DNA from: Agapetus fuscipes
Lineage: Eukaryota > Arthropoda > Insecta > Trichoptera > Glossosomatidae
Reading direction: 5' to 3'
DNA: 64,000 nucleotides
Assembly (NCBI GenBank): GCA_951799405.1
Contig: OX637343.1
Location: forward strand, 7,812,001-7,876,000
This document shows, in pieces, positions 1 through 16,900 of the stretch. The notes beneath the pieces were generated by a model. It saw only the letters and a program-made list of their open reading frames with translations, ran no database searches and was not told the origin of the DNA. Made by a program: the position numbers and the translations under genes. Positions within the stretch are counted from its first letter, which is position 1. Each line of letters begins with the position of its first letter.

Positions 1-299
1 TTCAGTCGACATAGCTGGTCACATGTTCAGCGACTCAGATGAAGATGAGTTGTTCCGGCTTTATGCATTATCTAGCAAAATCCTTTATGGAAACAGTTTT
101 AAAAGCGCTGCTCGTTTTTTACAAGCACCAGTATTTTCAAACACATTCAATTAATTTCTCCGTCAACATTTTTACTTATGGCATAAAATTACTCCCTGCA
201 TCAAAAAAAATTTAGTTATAGAATACAACACAATGTCTGGACACCATGTTAATGTTTCGCTTCGTGGTGGCGCCCGTGCTTAAATTGAGAGGTGTAGAC

Positions 300-640
300 A
301 CATGTTGTACAACACGAGCAGAGCTACACCGCGATGCAACACGGGGACGTTTCACCGCCTTGACGTGCCTAAAAAACACTTTCTTTTTGAAGAAGCCTTA
401 AGAGAAAATAATGCCAGCAGAATGGAGTGCACAGATTCAAATTGTCAATTTATTTATTTCTTGAAAAAGGTTACCACTGTGGATGAAATGAAAGAATTAC
501 TTATGTAAGGACTGAAAAAATCGGTTGTTGATCTGCAATGTTGCAGGCTAAGGCTTTTAAATAATAAATGTTCATTTAACGTTTTATTGTATTTCATAGA
601 TTTTCTCCTTGTTGTTTTTCATGTGTAAATTTCTATTATA
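300..640 (+). mobile_element. LINE 3'-end fragment (decayed)
   Basis: A broken reading frame near 470-545 matches, codon by codon with gaps, the fragment at 41584-41680: a Val-Thr-Val-Asp-Glu-Met-Lys-Glu stretch, then Val-Val-Asp-Leu-Gln-Cys. The A/T-rich tail after it is also alike. Such Arg/Lys-rich tails with GRGRPKK- and DRKKW-like motifs are typical of the C-terminus of LINE reverse transcriptases. It is a non-functional remnant. Confidence 0.5.
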
Positions 641-654
641 AATTTTGTTCCTTT

Positions 655-760
655 ATTTGAGTGGTTGGTATGAGGCTGACCACTTGTACTGTAAAAATTG
701 GTTCACTTTTCCCTGTTTCAGGGAAAGTCAGCATGAGATACCTCACAATGCTGTAAAATA
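655..760 (+). repeat. Family C repeat, partial copy
   Basis: Contains the family head GGTTGGTATGAGGCTGACCAC followed by the ACTGTAAAAAT and GGTTCACTTT blocks and the CCCTGTTTCAGGG hairpin. The copy breaks off soon after. Confidence 0.6.
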
Positions 761-1359
761 AAAATAAAATCCCTGATTATCGGGAATCTATTTTATTTTT
801 ATTTACACAGACAACTTGTGAGGTCACAGAGCCCAGGGATATTTTGAATGTGCGGACCCCATTCTGCATTCTTTCATTTCAAATATCTTCATAAATTTAA
901 CAAGTAAAGAGAACAGTACACCGTGTATAAAACATTGAGTAAATATTTAACTACTGCACAAACAAACAAAATGTATAGAAGATACAACAGCACCTCTAGA
1001 GAGTATTTTAGTTTTCATTATTTTTTTCTGTTTACGCAACGGTTCAGTGTTTACATTTGAATTTTTTATACTCGGGTAAAGATGGATTTGAGTGTGAATT
1101 TGTCATAGTTGGACATTTCTTGTATTGCAGAGGCACCTCGCTTAATGAAAATCAAAAATTTGAAGAAAAAAACAATCATACAGAATCAGAGGCGGTAATC
1201 TAGGTTTTTATATCAAAAATTAAATAAACATATGGAAATGATGAGAGCAATATTTCCTGTGTTTCCGTATGTTTATCTAATTTATAAATCATTAAGATTT
1301 ACATTTAAAAAAATCTAGAGTAACGCCTCTGATACTGTTGGATTCAATAGACTCCAATA

Positions 1360-1480
1360 TAATATCACACGGCCGGGTAGCTAAGGAAAAACAAGGAAAA
1401 AATTGATTTTGCTTGCTAAGGACCAGTCACATAGAGGTGTGGCGTATGCAAGCTGAGATTTTTTTTATTAATTTCTGAGC
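1360..1480. repeat. Family E repeat fragment (CACxGCCGGGTxGCTAGG type)
   Basis: Shares the TCACACGGCCGGGTAGCTAAGGA core and the TTGCTAAGGACC motif with stretches near 4070-4370, 5860-6000, 25740-25870, 40295-40460 and 47085-47345. Termini are not clear. Class unknown. Confidence 0.35.
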
Positions 1481-1592
1481 CCATTGTTAGGTCAGAACAA
1501 GCATGCAGAGGGATCTTGAGGTGTGATTGACACCAAATAAAAATACCCTGAAATTTATTTGTTTATCCTCCTTCTTTATAGTTTGCTTTATA

Positions 1593-1790
1593 GGTTGGTC
1601 TAAGGCCAACCATCTGTACTGAAAAAAAAATCACTTTGCCCTGTGAAGTCACCCTAATTTCAGGAAAAGGCGGCAAGAGTTGTAGGGTTTATGTTTATAT
1701 TAAGGTTTTTATTTCGTTTGTGCACATGCAGCATGTTTAAGTGCGAGCTAACGCGTGTCTGCTTGTGGGCATGCATTATTTTTTTAATTT
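1593..1790 (+). repeat. Family C repeat, interrupted by a SINE
   Basis: Family C from its GGTTGGTCTAAGGCCAACC head through the hairpin and the GCATGTTTAAGTGCGAGC block to GCATGCATTA. The tail is displaced because SINE-A begins at about 1790. Confidence 0.55.
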
Positions 1791-2060
1791 TAACAGTCCG
1801 TAGTCCAGTGGTAACACTTTGGACTCGTAAATGGAAGGTTGTGGGGTGGGATCCAGCGGAGCACAAAAAATATAACATTTATATTTTCAAATATGCTCTT
1901 CATTGTTTTGAAAAATTCATAAACCTATACCAAAGGTCCATTCAGCCTGCAACTGGATATTGCTTGAGAATTGGCGCTTTGTATATATATTTATACAAGG
2001 ATAATTTATTTGGAAGGCACACATAATTAAAGAGCGCTGTTTTTGTGTGTTACACCTCAA
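1790..2060 (+). mobile_element. SINE-A (tRNA-derived) copy 1
   Basis: Begins with a tRNA-like head: A-box-like TAGTCCAGTGGTAACAC and a degenerate B-box before GCGGAGCAC. Then come the body blocks shared by all copies (GAAAAATTCATAAACC, GGTCCATTCAGCC, GCGCTGTTTTTGTGTG). It is inserted in a family C element. The intact consensus ends in GCCTAATAATAA. Confidence 0.65.
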
Positions 2061-2431
2061 GGGCAAGTGGGTAATATATCTTTGCAACTTAGATGGTTCT
2101 AAGTGAATTTCAAATATTTCAGAGCATCTGTAGACGTATGTTGAAATGCAATCTTGATGGCCTTTTGCTGGGAGCGACAATGCTGCTCATGACATAATTT
2201 CCAAGAAGTTACATTCAATAGTTAACTCGAAATAATCTTTTTTATAAATGTCGAGAAAGGTTTTTACTTTCAAGTCTGTGATTTCCATTTAAAAAACCGA
2301 GTTACCACCATAACAGCTGTATCCACAAACCCTCTTATGAAACCTCATAGTTCCAGCATCGTTGCTTACTTTGAGATCTCAAAGCATTGTCTGTGAATAC
2401 AGCTGTGTTATATAACATAGTATAGTAGCCC

Positions 2432-2919
2432 CCGTACTCAACAATCCTCCTAACACTTCCCTTAGGCCTTCATGCCTCGTAGGCCCGTTTAACTTTAATA
2501 ATATTTTAGTTAACTATTACTTTGACTCAAGATACTCCAGTTTGAGTTAAATAAAAAGACCCAAAGCGACCAGCACCACCTGAAATCTTAGAAATGATAA
2601 GAATGCCATTCAAAAGCATCAAATGTCTTTTCTCCACAAAGCTGGAAAACGATTGGCGGCAATTTTGATGTATCTTTACATCAAAGACCAAGAGCTGCTG
2701 TCAGAGAATATGATGCCATCTTGAAAATAGTTAGTTACTATAGTTACTAAATATATTTTGGCAAAATTTGATGAGTCACATATTTACCAAAATTTAACCA
2801 ACGTCTTGAAATTACCGGGTCTTAGCATGGTTTTTATTTATACACCATAAGCACATATAAAAACCATTCAAAGCGCAATTGTGGCCTAAGGGAAGTGCTA
2901 GTAAGATTGGTGAATACGG
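2432..2919. mobile_element. MITE-like inverted-repeat element at the 3' end of the DCN1-like gene
   Basis: The two ends are inverted repeats of about 35 bp with mismatches: CCGTACTCAACAATCC...CACTTCCCTTAGGCC on the left, GGCCTAAGGGAAGTG...GAATACGG on the right. The middle (2500-2800) is homologous to 22515-23400. The right end lies 20 bp past the stop codon of the DCN1-like gene. A minus-strand AATAAA at about 2832-2838 lies inside it. No clear target duplication was seen. Confidence 0.6.
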
Positions 2920-2939
2920 CGGTGAGTCATGTACAGCTC

Positions 2940-5194
2940 TCAGTGCTGCTCCTGCTTGAGGCACCACTCCACAAAGTCATCGATGAGCACAGGCCACGCT
3001 CCCTCAGCATCATAGTTGGACATCTGCTCGTCTATGTGTAGCGCGAAGTCCAGCAGCAGGTTCCACGTGTCCTTGGGGATGGATCTCTTGTGGTGCTCCT
3101 GGAAAATAAAAATATCACTGTCCTTTTTGTTGGGAAATATTTGTGATGTCACCTGCCCGTGCGGAAGACAGTATAGAGCGTTATAGATTCAATACAATAT
3201 TATGTGAGAAGTTTGAAAAGACAGGAAAGTGCACCGTCCTGCATTTAGAATTTCCGCCAAATGTATGGGCTGACAGTGCTGTGATCTAGAAAAAAATCTT
3301 GGGAATCCATTCTTTATTTGATATGAGTGACATCACATAGCCAAGGCATATATTGATTGCTTTGAGTCTATTGAATTTTCTTCTCAAATGGCGCTACAGC
3401 CCAGTGCAAGCCTTGGTCTCTTTTAACTTCTGCCTCCAACTCCACCTGTCCTCCGATGCCGTTCTCCAGTTTGCAACTTGTAGAAGCTGAGTCGCACCCC
3501 TCTCCACTTCATCCCTCCATCTCAGTTTTGGCCTTCTCAGTCCAGTTATCAACATTGGAACTGACAAAAATACAAGGAGAAATAATCAACATTCAGGGGA
3601 TCTGACAGAACACAAGGAGATGCACTCACCAGTAAGAACTTGCACCAGGCGTCCAGGAACTTGAACCTGTCGCGCAGCACAATGTTCCAGTAGGCGATGG
3701 CCATGTCCAGCTCCAGTCCCTTCTGGCCGGGGTTCTTGGCGTAGTTGAAGGTGAAGTGGTACAGCTCCTTGAACTTCTGCACGTCCTTGATCTCATTTTC
3801 TAGCGTGGGCAGCTTGGCCTTTAGTTTGTCTATGGAGTCTGTGCCCAGGTCTAACATACCTGGAATACATGACACAACATTTCCATTATCATCGTCATCA
3901 TCACTATTGGTGCAGCATCTCAGTGTGGGTCAAGAACAACACCAACTTGCCCTCCTAAAGGAATCGCCTCCGTCTATTCTTCTCCATCTCCATCGCTTTC
4001 CTCTCAGCATGTGAACACCACAAATCTATGTACGTAATGTCTTTCTTAACCAAGAATAGATTATTAGTTAACGTTTGCCTTAGCAACCCGGCTAGGTGAT
4101 GCCATTGTTTTTTATGTCAAATGTACAAACCTCTCATCACTCACTACCCTGTTTATAGGAACGGACTCATAAGCAAGCTGCACAAATAAGGTCCGCACGT
4201 GAATTGCCATAGACAAGATTGTGACGTTGACGTTACTCATTGCTAAGGCCTGTAGTCCCATACAAGTGGGATGATTGCCCTGCGAGAAAAAAGTTTTTAA
4301 TGGACATGGATCATTTTTCGGCAGTCTCGTATGGGACTGCTGTCCTTAATAATAATAATATCAACCTTAGCAACCACTAATTAAGTATTTTTTTCCATTT
4401 TCCCTAGCAATCGGGCCAGGTGATGACACAATTTTGTCTATGTCAATTAAAAAGTGTGGACCTCATTCAAATTTGAGCAGCATCCATTCAAATAAAGAAA
4501 CATTGCCAACCTGTTAAGAATTCCTCTCTGCTAAATTCACACTGGACGGCAGCTTTACACTTCCACGCTATGATGAGAACCAATATACTCTCCGCGCTGA
4601 GGGACAGGTCCTCCAGCAGCCTCATCACGCCCTCCGCTGAGATCTTGTCCGTCTCCTGAGGATCCCGGTACTTGCTAAACAGCACCTCCAGCTTTTTCCT
4701 GTCCACAGACACTTTGGCGGGCTCCTTGAAGTACGCATCCGGGTTTTGAAAGTAATTGTCGCTGGCCAGGTCTAATTTCCAGTCGTTTTGTGTCAGGCAG
4801 TAGATGGCGGTGCTCTCTGTCGTCTGCGTGAAGCTGACAAACTTTTTCACTTTGTCCCTTTGCGCGGATTTCAATTTATTCTGTAAAAAAAATACCCAGA
4901 ATCAGGAAGGAACCATCACTTCCTTAAAAAACTAAATACCGGATAAACAGGAAATGCTATGTACACAAATAAAGATTTATAAAGCGATGAGTACAATATA
5001 AGCTTTAAATTTGTTTGAAGGACTGTGTTGTGATTAGAGCTTATCATTTAATGCAGTGGGACAACTTCACGTTAGTCATTCCGTCATGCCAAATTTAGAA
5101 ACGCATCAAAATATTGCACGATTTTTTTAGTTACAATGCATATGACGACATATTTGGAAAGCAGACAAAATGCCGAGTCGTCTGCACTCACCAT
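2940..5194 (-). CDS. DCN1-like protein (cullin NEDD8 E3 co-ligase, DCUN1D family)
   Basis: Four coding exons on the minus strand: 5192-5194 (only the ATG), 4511-4880, 3630-3859 and 2940-3098; 253 codons plus TGA. Introns are GT-AG and phases join cleanly. The first exon is an ATG abutting GTGAGT, giving the start [15 protein letters not shown], the usual family N-terminus. Residues about 8-45 are the UBA-like domain. From about 60 to the end is the PONY/cullin-binding domain, with family blocks such as [23 protein letters not shown] and TWNLLLDFA. Family role: scaffold that binds cullin and the UBC12 E2 and speeds NEDD8 transfer to SCF-type ligases. Length agrees with the ~255-residue single-UBA type. 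It is divergent from EARS2, 277 bp away. Confidence 0.93.
4060..4370. repeat. Family E repeat in DCN1-like intron 2
   Basis: Contains the AGCAACCCGGCTAGGTGATG core, a GGTCCGCACGTGAATT block and a TAGTCCCATACAAGTGGGATGA block, found again near 5860-6000 and 47085-47345. The intron (3860-4510) otherwise holds nothing recognisable. Confidence 0.4.
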
Positions 5195-10094
<4,900 letters not shown>

Positions 10095-10424
10095 TTTTTT
10101 AAAGTAAATATATAAGTTTTAATGCTCTACTAGCTGTTTTATTTCTGCACGGTATTTATATTTTGTTTCTTGTTAAAAAATACAATATATTTCATTTGTA
10201 CTGTGGTATACAATGGGATTTGTGGACATTTCCATTGAGGTCCTTATGTAAATAGTCATAGAAAATCTTGTGTTGTCACCTGCCGGGTCACTAATGTTCC
10301 GACTTTATTTTCTTTGACCGACTTTATTTTCTTTGACCAATAGACAGAGACTTAGGTGAATAGGGTTCTTAGTAACCAAAAATTAAATATTACTTATCTA
10401 AATAAAAATAAAATAAATTTTAGG
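10095..10424. other. EARS2 3' flank
   Basis: Holds the presumed EARS2 3' UTR. It also has a tandem GACTTTATTTTCTTTGACC doublet at 10300-10340 and a family E-like TGCCGGGTCACTAATG stretch. Nothing else was recognised. Confidence 0.4.
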
Positions 10425-10700
10425 ATTATGTATTTGGTAAGCATTGTTTTTGGTGAATAACATCTCGAGAGCCCTCTGCAAGCTTGGTCATCTCTATAGA
10501 AAGCGCTAATTCTCCAGCAAGACCCAGCTGCTTCAAGGCTGGATGGACCTTTGGTGATTGGTCTTTGGTAAATGACAAATGAATTTTCAATCCAGAGAAG
10601 AGATTACTTGTAAATGATAATTTTGTTGTGCTCTGTGGGAAATTGAATTTACAACCTCCCAATTGCTAGTCCGTGTTGTTAACCACTAGACCAAGGAAAT
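10425..10700 (-). mobile_element. SINE-A copy 2
   Basis: Reverse orientation: body blocks first (AGAGCCCTCTGCAAGCTTGG, GCCAATTCTC-like, AAGGCTGGATGGACC), then a mutated tRNA head ending near AACCACTAGACC. Confidence 0.6.
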
Positions 10701-10991
10701 GGTCATATGTACCTACATGCCAAGTCCATCACCTTGCATTAGTGGTGTCATTACATAAAAAACTCATAATCATTTTTTACATTGGGAATTATTAAATGAT
10801 TTTATCTCTTTTACCATTTATAATAATTGCATCAAATAAAGTGTTGTTAAATTTTGTTATTTATGCAAAACAAGGTCATTATAATAATGCTGGGACTGTT
10901 TGAGTATAATTTGTTGATTTTATGTTTGGCAGTACTTTTATGGCTATTGTGCGACTATATTTTCATTTGTGTGACAATGCTTCTATCCAAT

Positions 10992-13900
10992 ATGTTTGGA
11001 CATTCTGTTCTTATTTCAATGGTTTTGTTTGTTTTTGTGCTTGGTGAAAAATCAACCAACACATCTATCAAGAATTTCTCCGCAGGTGGATTTGTAAGAG
11101 AAATTTAATACTGTTTATATATTTTGATTGATAGGAGGTAATGATGGTAGACTCTGAATGATATGGTCTATAATGCTTGACTAACACGCCATGTTGTTTT
11201 CTGAACCTTTTTCAGAAAATACTTTGTAACTGTATAAAAATCATTATCATCTTCCAAAGGCAGTGCCTTGTTGTGCCAGCCATCTGTCTCTATTCAAGGG
11301 CGTCGCCAAGGGGGGGCAAGGAGGGGCAGCTGCCCCCCCCTAGAGATTCTAAAAAAGTTGCCAAATATAATACAACCAAAGTCCTAAGTCTTTGAGTTGA
11401 TTTACTTGAAGTTCAAGCCTTGAACAATCATTCCCGTACGTCGAAACTCGTGCTCGTGTAGCTTTACACATTGGACTCTGTACTGTCACAGAATATCCCC
11501 CTATAATATAAAATGCAACGGCCTCCCCATACAAAATAATTGTGCGTTAATGGATGACAAACTGAAGAACTCCTGAACAGATGCACGTCATATTCACAAC
11601 AAATATTGTTCAGGACTTGGGATGTGCTTCCTCATCATTAATAGATTTTAAATTGTTGTTTTTAAAATAAATAAACATGATCAATCACAACACCTTTTTA
11701 TGTAAAACCTATGCGAGAAACAAAACTCATTTTGACATTCGAATTTCAAATAAATTGCCAACACTTCAACATACGCTTCAAAGTTGCCATACAAGTCAAT
11801 TCTTTTTCGGTTGAATTCCGTTGAGTACCTACCTATATTCTTTATTTATTTCAAAATTATACTTCAACCAGTTACAACATGTATTTTTTAGAAATAATGA
11901 CGATCGATTAGGTCAACTTTTTATATAAAACCATACTTATTGCGGCATTTAATTTTTTTAAAGTATTATTATAATATACAATCTAAGTTGCATAGACGCA
12001 TTAACATTTATAATTCATATTCAATGCACTACTCCACGGAGACACGAGTGAGTTTGCGCTTACAAATGCTGCATGTGTATTTACAAATAAAAATTTCAGC
12101 CTCTCATGACCATAAGCCCTGCAACTTTTGCTGACCTTTTCAGAAACAGGGGACACATTTGTTAAGTGAACCCATTTATGCGATATGGGTGGTAAGCCTC
12201 ATACTAACCCTTAAGTCAAGGAATTTGATTCAACAACGTTAAATTTAATTTATAATCTAAAGTTGCAAAAAAAGTTATTTGATGATTCAAATTGAATGCA
12301 CGCCCACAAACTGGCAAATGTCATTTCACGTTAACATATAGTTGTGGCGCTTGATTTTTTATAAATATTAGAATATATAATCTAAGTTGCACAGATACAA
12401 TAACTTTTATAATTCATATTCAATGCATGCCCCCCTGGAGACACGAGTGGGTTCGCACTTATAAATGCTGCATGTGAACTTACAAATTAAAATTAAGGCC
12501 TCTTATGAACATAAGCCCTGCAACTTTTGCCAACCTTTTCAAAAACAGGGGAAACATTTGTCAAGTGAACCATTTTTTGCGATCTGGGTATTCAAGCTCA
12601 TACTTCCCTATCCGTCAAGGATTTGAGTTTAAGAAATCCTTCAACAACGTTAAATTTAATTTATAATCTAAAGTTGCAAAAAAAGTTATTTGATGATTCA
12701 AATTGAATGCGCGCCCACAAACTGGCAAATGTCATTTCACGCTAACCTATAGTTGTGGCGCTTGATTTTTTTTAAATATTAGAATATATAATCTAAAGTT
12801 GCACAGATACAATAACTTTTATGATTCATATTCAATGCATGTCCCCCTGGAGACACGAGTGGGTTCGCACTTATAAATGCTGTATGTGAACTTACAAATT
12901 CAAATTAAGGCCTGTAATGAACATGAGCCCTGCAACTTTTGCCACCCTTTTCAAAAACAGGGGAAACATTTTTCAAATGAACAATTTTTTGCAATATGGG
13001 TATTTAGGCTCATACTAACCTATAAGTCAAGGAATTTCTAATCTAATCTAAGCTGCAAGGATATATATCATTTAAGATTTATATTCAATGCATTCCCACA
13101 AGCAGACATGTATAATTTCGCGCTGGCACATGCCGCATGTGGACCTACATTATAAAAACCCAATCTCAAATGAACATAAGCCATGCAACTCTTGCCATCC
13201 TTCCCTGAAACAGGGGTGAAATTGGCAAAGTGAACCATTTTTCACAGTATGGGTGGTCAGCCGCATACCAACCTATAAGTCAAGGATTTGAGTTTGAAAA
13301 ATCCTTAAACAACGTTAATCTTAATTTATAATCTAAAGTTGCAAAAAAACTTATTTGATGATTCAAATTAAAAGCACACCCATAAGCTGGCAAATGTCAT
13401 TTCACGTTAACATATAATTGTGGCACTTGATGTTTTTAATATTAGAATATAAATCTAAGTTGCATAGATACATTTTATAATTCATATTCAATGCATGCTT
13501 CCATGGAGACACGAGTGAGTTCCCGCTTAGAAATGCTGCATGTAAACTTACAAATTAAAAAGAAGGCCTCTAATGCACATAAGCTCTGCAACTTTTGCCG
13601 ACCTTTGCAGAAACAGGGGACACATTTGTTAAGTGAACCCATTTATGCGATATGGGTGGTAAGCCTCATACTAACCCTTAAGTCAAGGAATTTGATTCAA
13701 CAACGTTAAATTTAATTTATAATCTAAAGTTGCAAAAAAAGTTATTTGATGATTCAAATTGAATGCACGCCCACAAACTGGCAAATGTCATTTCACGTTA
13801 ACATATAGTTGTGGCACTTGATGTTTTTAATTTTAGAATATAAATCTAAGTTGCATACATACATTTTATAATTCATATTCAATGCATGCTCCCAAGCAGA

Positions 13901-16900
13901 CATGAGTGAGTTTGCGCTTACAAATGCTGCATGTGTAACTACAAATAAAAATTTCAGCCTCTCATGACCATAAGCCATGCAACTTTTGCCGACCTATTCA
14001 GAAACAGGGGGAACATTAGTTAAGTGAACCCATTTATGCGATATGGGTGGTAAGCCTCATACTAACCCTTAGGTCAAGGAATTTGGGTTTGGAAAATCCT
14101 TAAACAACGGTTATCTTAATTTATAATCTTAAGTTGCAAAAAGAGTTTTGATGATTCAAATACAATGCACACCCACAAGCTGGCAAATGTCTTTTCACGC
14201 TAACATATAATTGTGGCACTTGATGTTTTTAATTTTAGAATATAAATCTAAGTTGCATACAAACATTTTATAATTCATATTGAATGGATGCCCCCAAGCA
14301 GACATGAGTGAGTTTGCGGTTACAAACGCTGCATGTGTAATTATTACAAATAAAAATTTCAGCCTCTCTTGACCATAAGCCCTGCAATTTTGCCGAACTT
14401 TTCAGGAACAGAGAAACATTCGTTAAGTGAACATTTTTTTAGGTATGGGAGGTCAGCCTCATACCTCATGCTTCATACAAGAATCTCAGAACATGAAAGA
14501 ACTAAATAACCCTTTTACCGCAATTTTTTTTCAAATTACTTCTTAAACCATTTAATTACTATGAATGAGGTGTGAGGAAAAATTATTGCGAAGCCAGACT
14601 CACTCTGCCCGAAGGGCCTAGCAGACAACCGTGCACAGCACGGTCAGTCTGCTAGTATATATATATAGTACTTAGATACTGTTGTTATTACAATCGCTGT
14701 AGATGTAAGGCTCGTAGTAAAAGTGAAAAGTTTCATGTGCTGTCGACTTTACCTACAATTCATACCTACTTTTCTCATTCATAGAGAATGAGAAAAGTAT
14801 GAATTGTAGTAGGTAACAACTTGCCCCCCCTGCGCCATCGGCTGGCGACGCCCTTGTCTCTATTGGTTGCCATCCTCTTGTAAAGGCAGTGCCTTGTTGT
14901 GCCAGCCACCTGTCTCTATTGGTTGCCATCCTCTTGAGCTGCAAACAGGACAAGACATCCACGAGCTGCTTGAAATCTTAGAAGTATGAAGTTCTTGTTT
15001 CTCTTCCCAAGATTTTTCCTTCAAAGATGTTGCTAAGAAAGGTGCTGTCTTACTAAGTGTCCCCTTAATTTGGTTTTCTTCTTCAAAATGTGACTTATCA
15101 GCTCTCTTTCTTCTGGAAATTTCTTTTTAGGTTTTCTATTGAAATATATGCTACAAAACTCTATTTTTTTCTCAGAATTAAATTCCAACATAAAGTTTTA
15201 TATCCCAAGTTCAGCATGCAACTCCCCATGTTTCTGCTACTCCAGGGTCCGTACTTCTTGACCACGCGCTCTGTGGAAGCGTGCATTCCCTCCAAGAAGC
15301 CCAAGGACGACCAGCACACGTGCGTGATGGACCTGTATGTGCACAAGGTGTCACGCACCAAGGAGGAGTTCAAGGGGACCATACTCATCAAGGAAAATCT
15401 GCTGCTCACCAAGGTCAGCTAAAGTTGTATAACAATTTCATAAATGATGGTTAATTAAATATTACAAAGATTTATTTGGTGAGCGCTGTTTTGTGTGAAT
15501 TGCACCTTAAGATAAAGGCTTTACTAAACGGATATTAGGGACAACCAAAAATTAAGCATTTCTTGGCTAAATAAAATATGATTTTTTGGTGAGCGATCCG
15601 GAGCGGACCGGTCCATAGTCCAGTCATAACACTTCGGACTCGTAAATGGAAGGTTGTGGATTTGGATCCCGGCGGAGTGCAAAAAATATACCATTTATAT
15701 ATTCAAATATGCTCTTTGCTGCGTTGAAAAATTAATAAACCTTTACCAAAAACCGGTCACCAAAGGTCCATCCAGCCTTACAGCAACTGGCTCTTGCTTG
15801 TGAATTGACGCTTTGTTGCGATGACCAAGCTCGTAAAAAGTCTAGTCGATAGGTCAGTTGGTAGAATGCTTGCATTCCATGCCGAGAGCAAGGGTTCGAT
15901 CCGCACCAATGGTGTCAGAAATGATTTCCCGTTTCGGTGTCTATTTCAAACCCAAAATAAATACCAACAAGGTGCACTCAATCTTCACAAGAAATGAGAA
16001 CCAGTCCCTTCAGGAGCTGGGAACCCCCTTCTTCAACTGAAAGTGGTCGGTGTGAGGCCGGCCCCCTTACCTGTAAAAATAAGTAGGTCCCAAATCGCCA
16101 CATGCAATCCCTTCGGGGATAACGCAAGCAAGAAGTTACACTATATGGTAGCTTAGTTCCATTGTGTAGCGCTGTTTTTGTGTGAATAACTCCCTAAAAG
16201 CCCTCTGCAAGCTTGCTTGTCGCTAAAGAAAATGCCAATTACATAAGAAAGACCCAGTTGCTGTAAAGCTACAGGGTCGACTGGGGTGACTGGTCTTTGA
16301 TAAAGGCACATGATTTTTTTAACCCAGCAAAGAGCATAGTTTGAAAATGAAAATGAAGAAATGATAATTTTGGTTGTACTCCACCGGGAATCACACCCAT
16401 AACCTTTTGATTACGAGTCTGTAGAGTCTGTAGCATCACTAGAGTATGAAAAGGTCAATCGTTTTACCATTATTTGTACACTTTGCTTGCCAGGGTTCCA
16501 TCAACGTCCAGCTGTGGAAGGACGGCGGCTTCAAGCCCTTCTACTACCAGATGTTCAGGGACCCCTGCCACACCATTCTGCTCTCCAACCTCATGGAGAA
16601 GTTTGTCAATCCTGATAAGAACTGCCTCGTCAAAAAGGTACAAGGCAGTCAAACATCACCTGCTCCCTTTTGTTCCTCTTTTCTTTCAAATGACAAAATG
16701 TCAACATACTGCTACCTTAAAGGTTTAGTGAGGCTATAAAATGTAAAAATTATCTAAACTACAGGATTTTCAAACTTTTATAGTGTTTTCTCTCGTAGAA
16801 AATTGGAAAAAGGTGCATTTATGTGAGAAACCCGTGGTAGCTTAATATGTCTCTTATTCAGTTTTACCTTTAAGGTATCAATAAAGACTTGAAATGCTTT

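Larger units (their letters stand above)
11256..14936. repeat. 55-bp direct duplication, one unit split by the hAT element
   Basis: AAAGGCAGTGCCTTGTTGTG at 11256 recurs at 14882. Unit 1 is 11256-11294 joined to 14865-14880 once the transposon is removed; unit 2 is 14882-14936. The two units would be adjacent with a 56-bp period, so the tandem duplication existed before, or arose with, the insertion. It sits in the DUF1091 gene's intron 1. Confidence 0.8.

Noticed and set aside
10854..10991. Longer N-terminus for the DUF1091 protein from upstream ATGs
   Set aside because: It would place several extra hydrophobic stretches before the signal peptide, and no family member is expected to have them. 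The start at 10992 gives a normal secretory leader.
11960..14475. CRISPR-like or gene-family array
   Set aside because: The ~400-bp units are degenerate family C repeats in a eukaryotic transposon, with no short repeat-spacer pattern.
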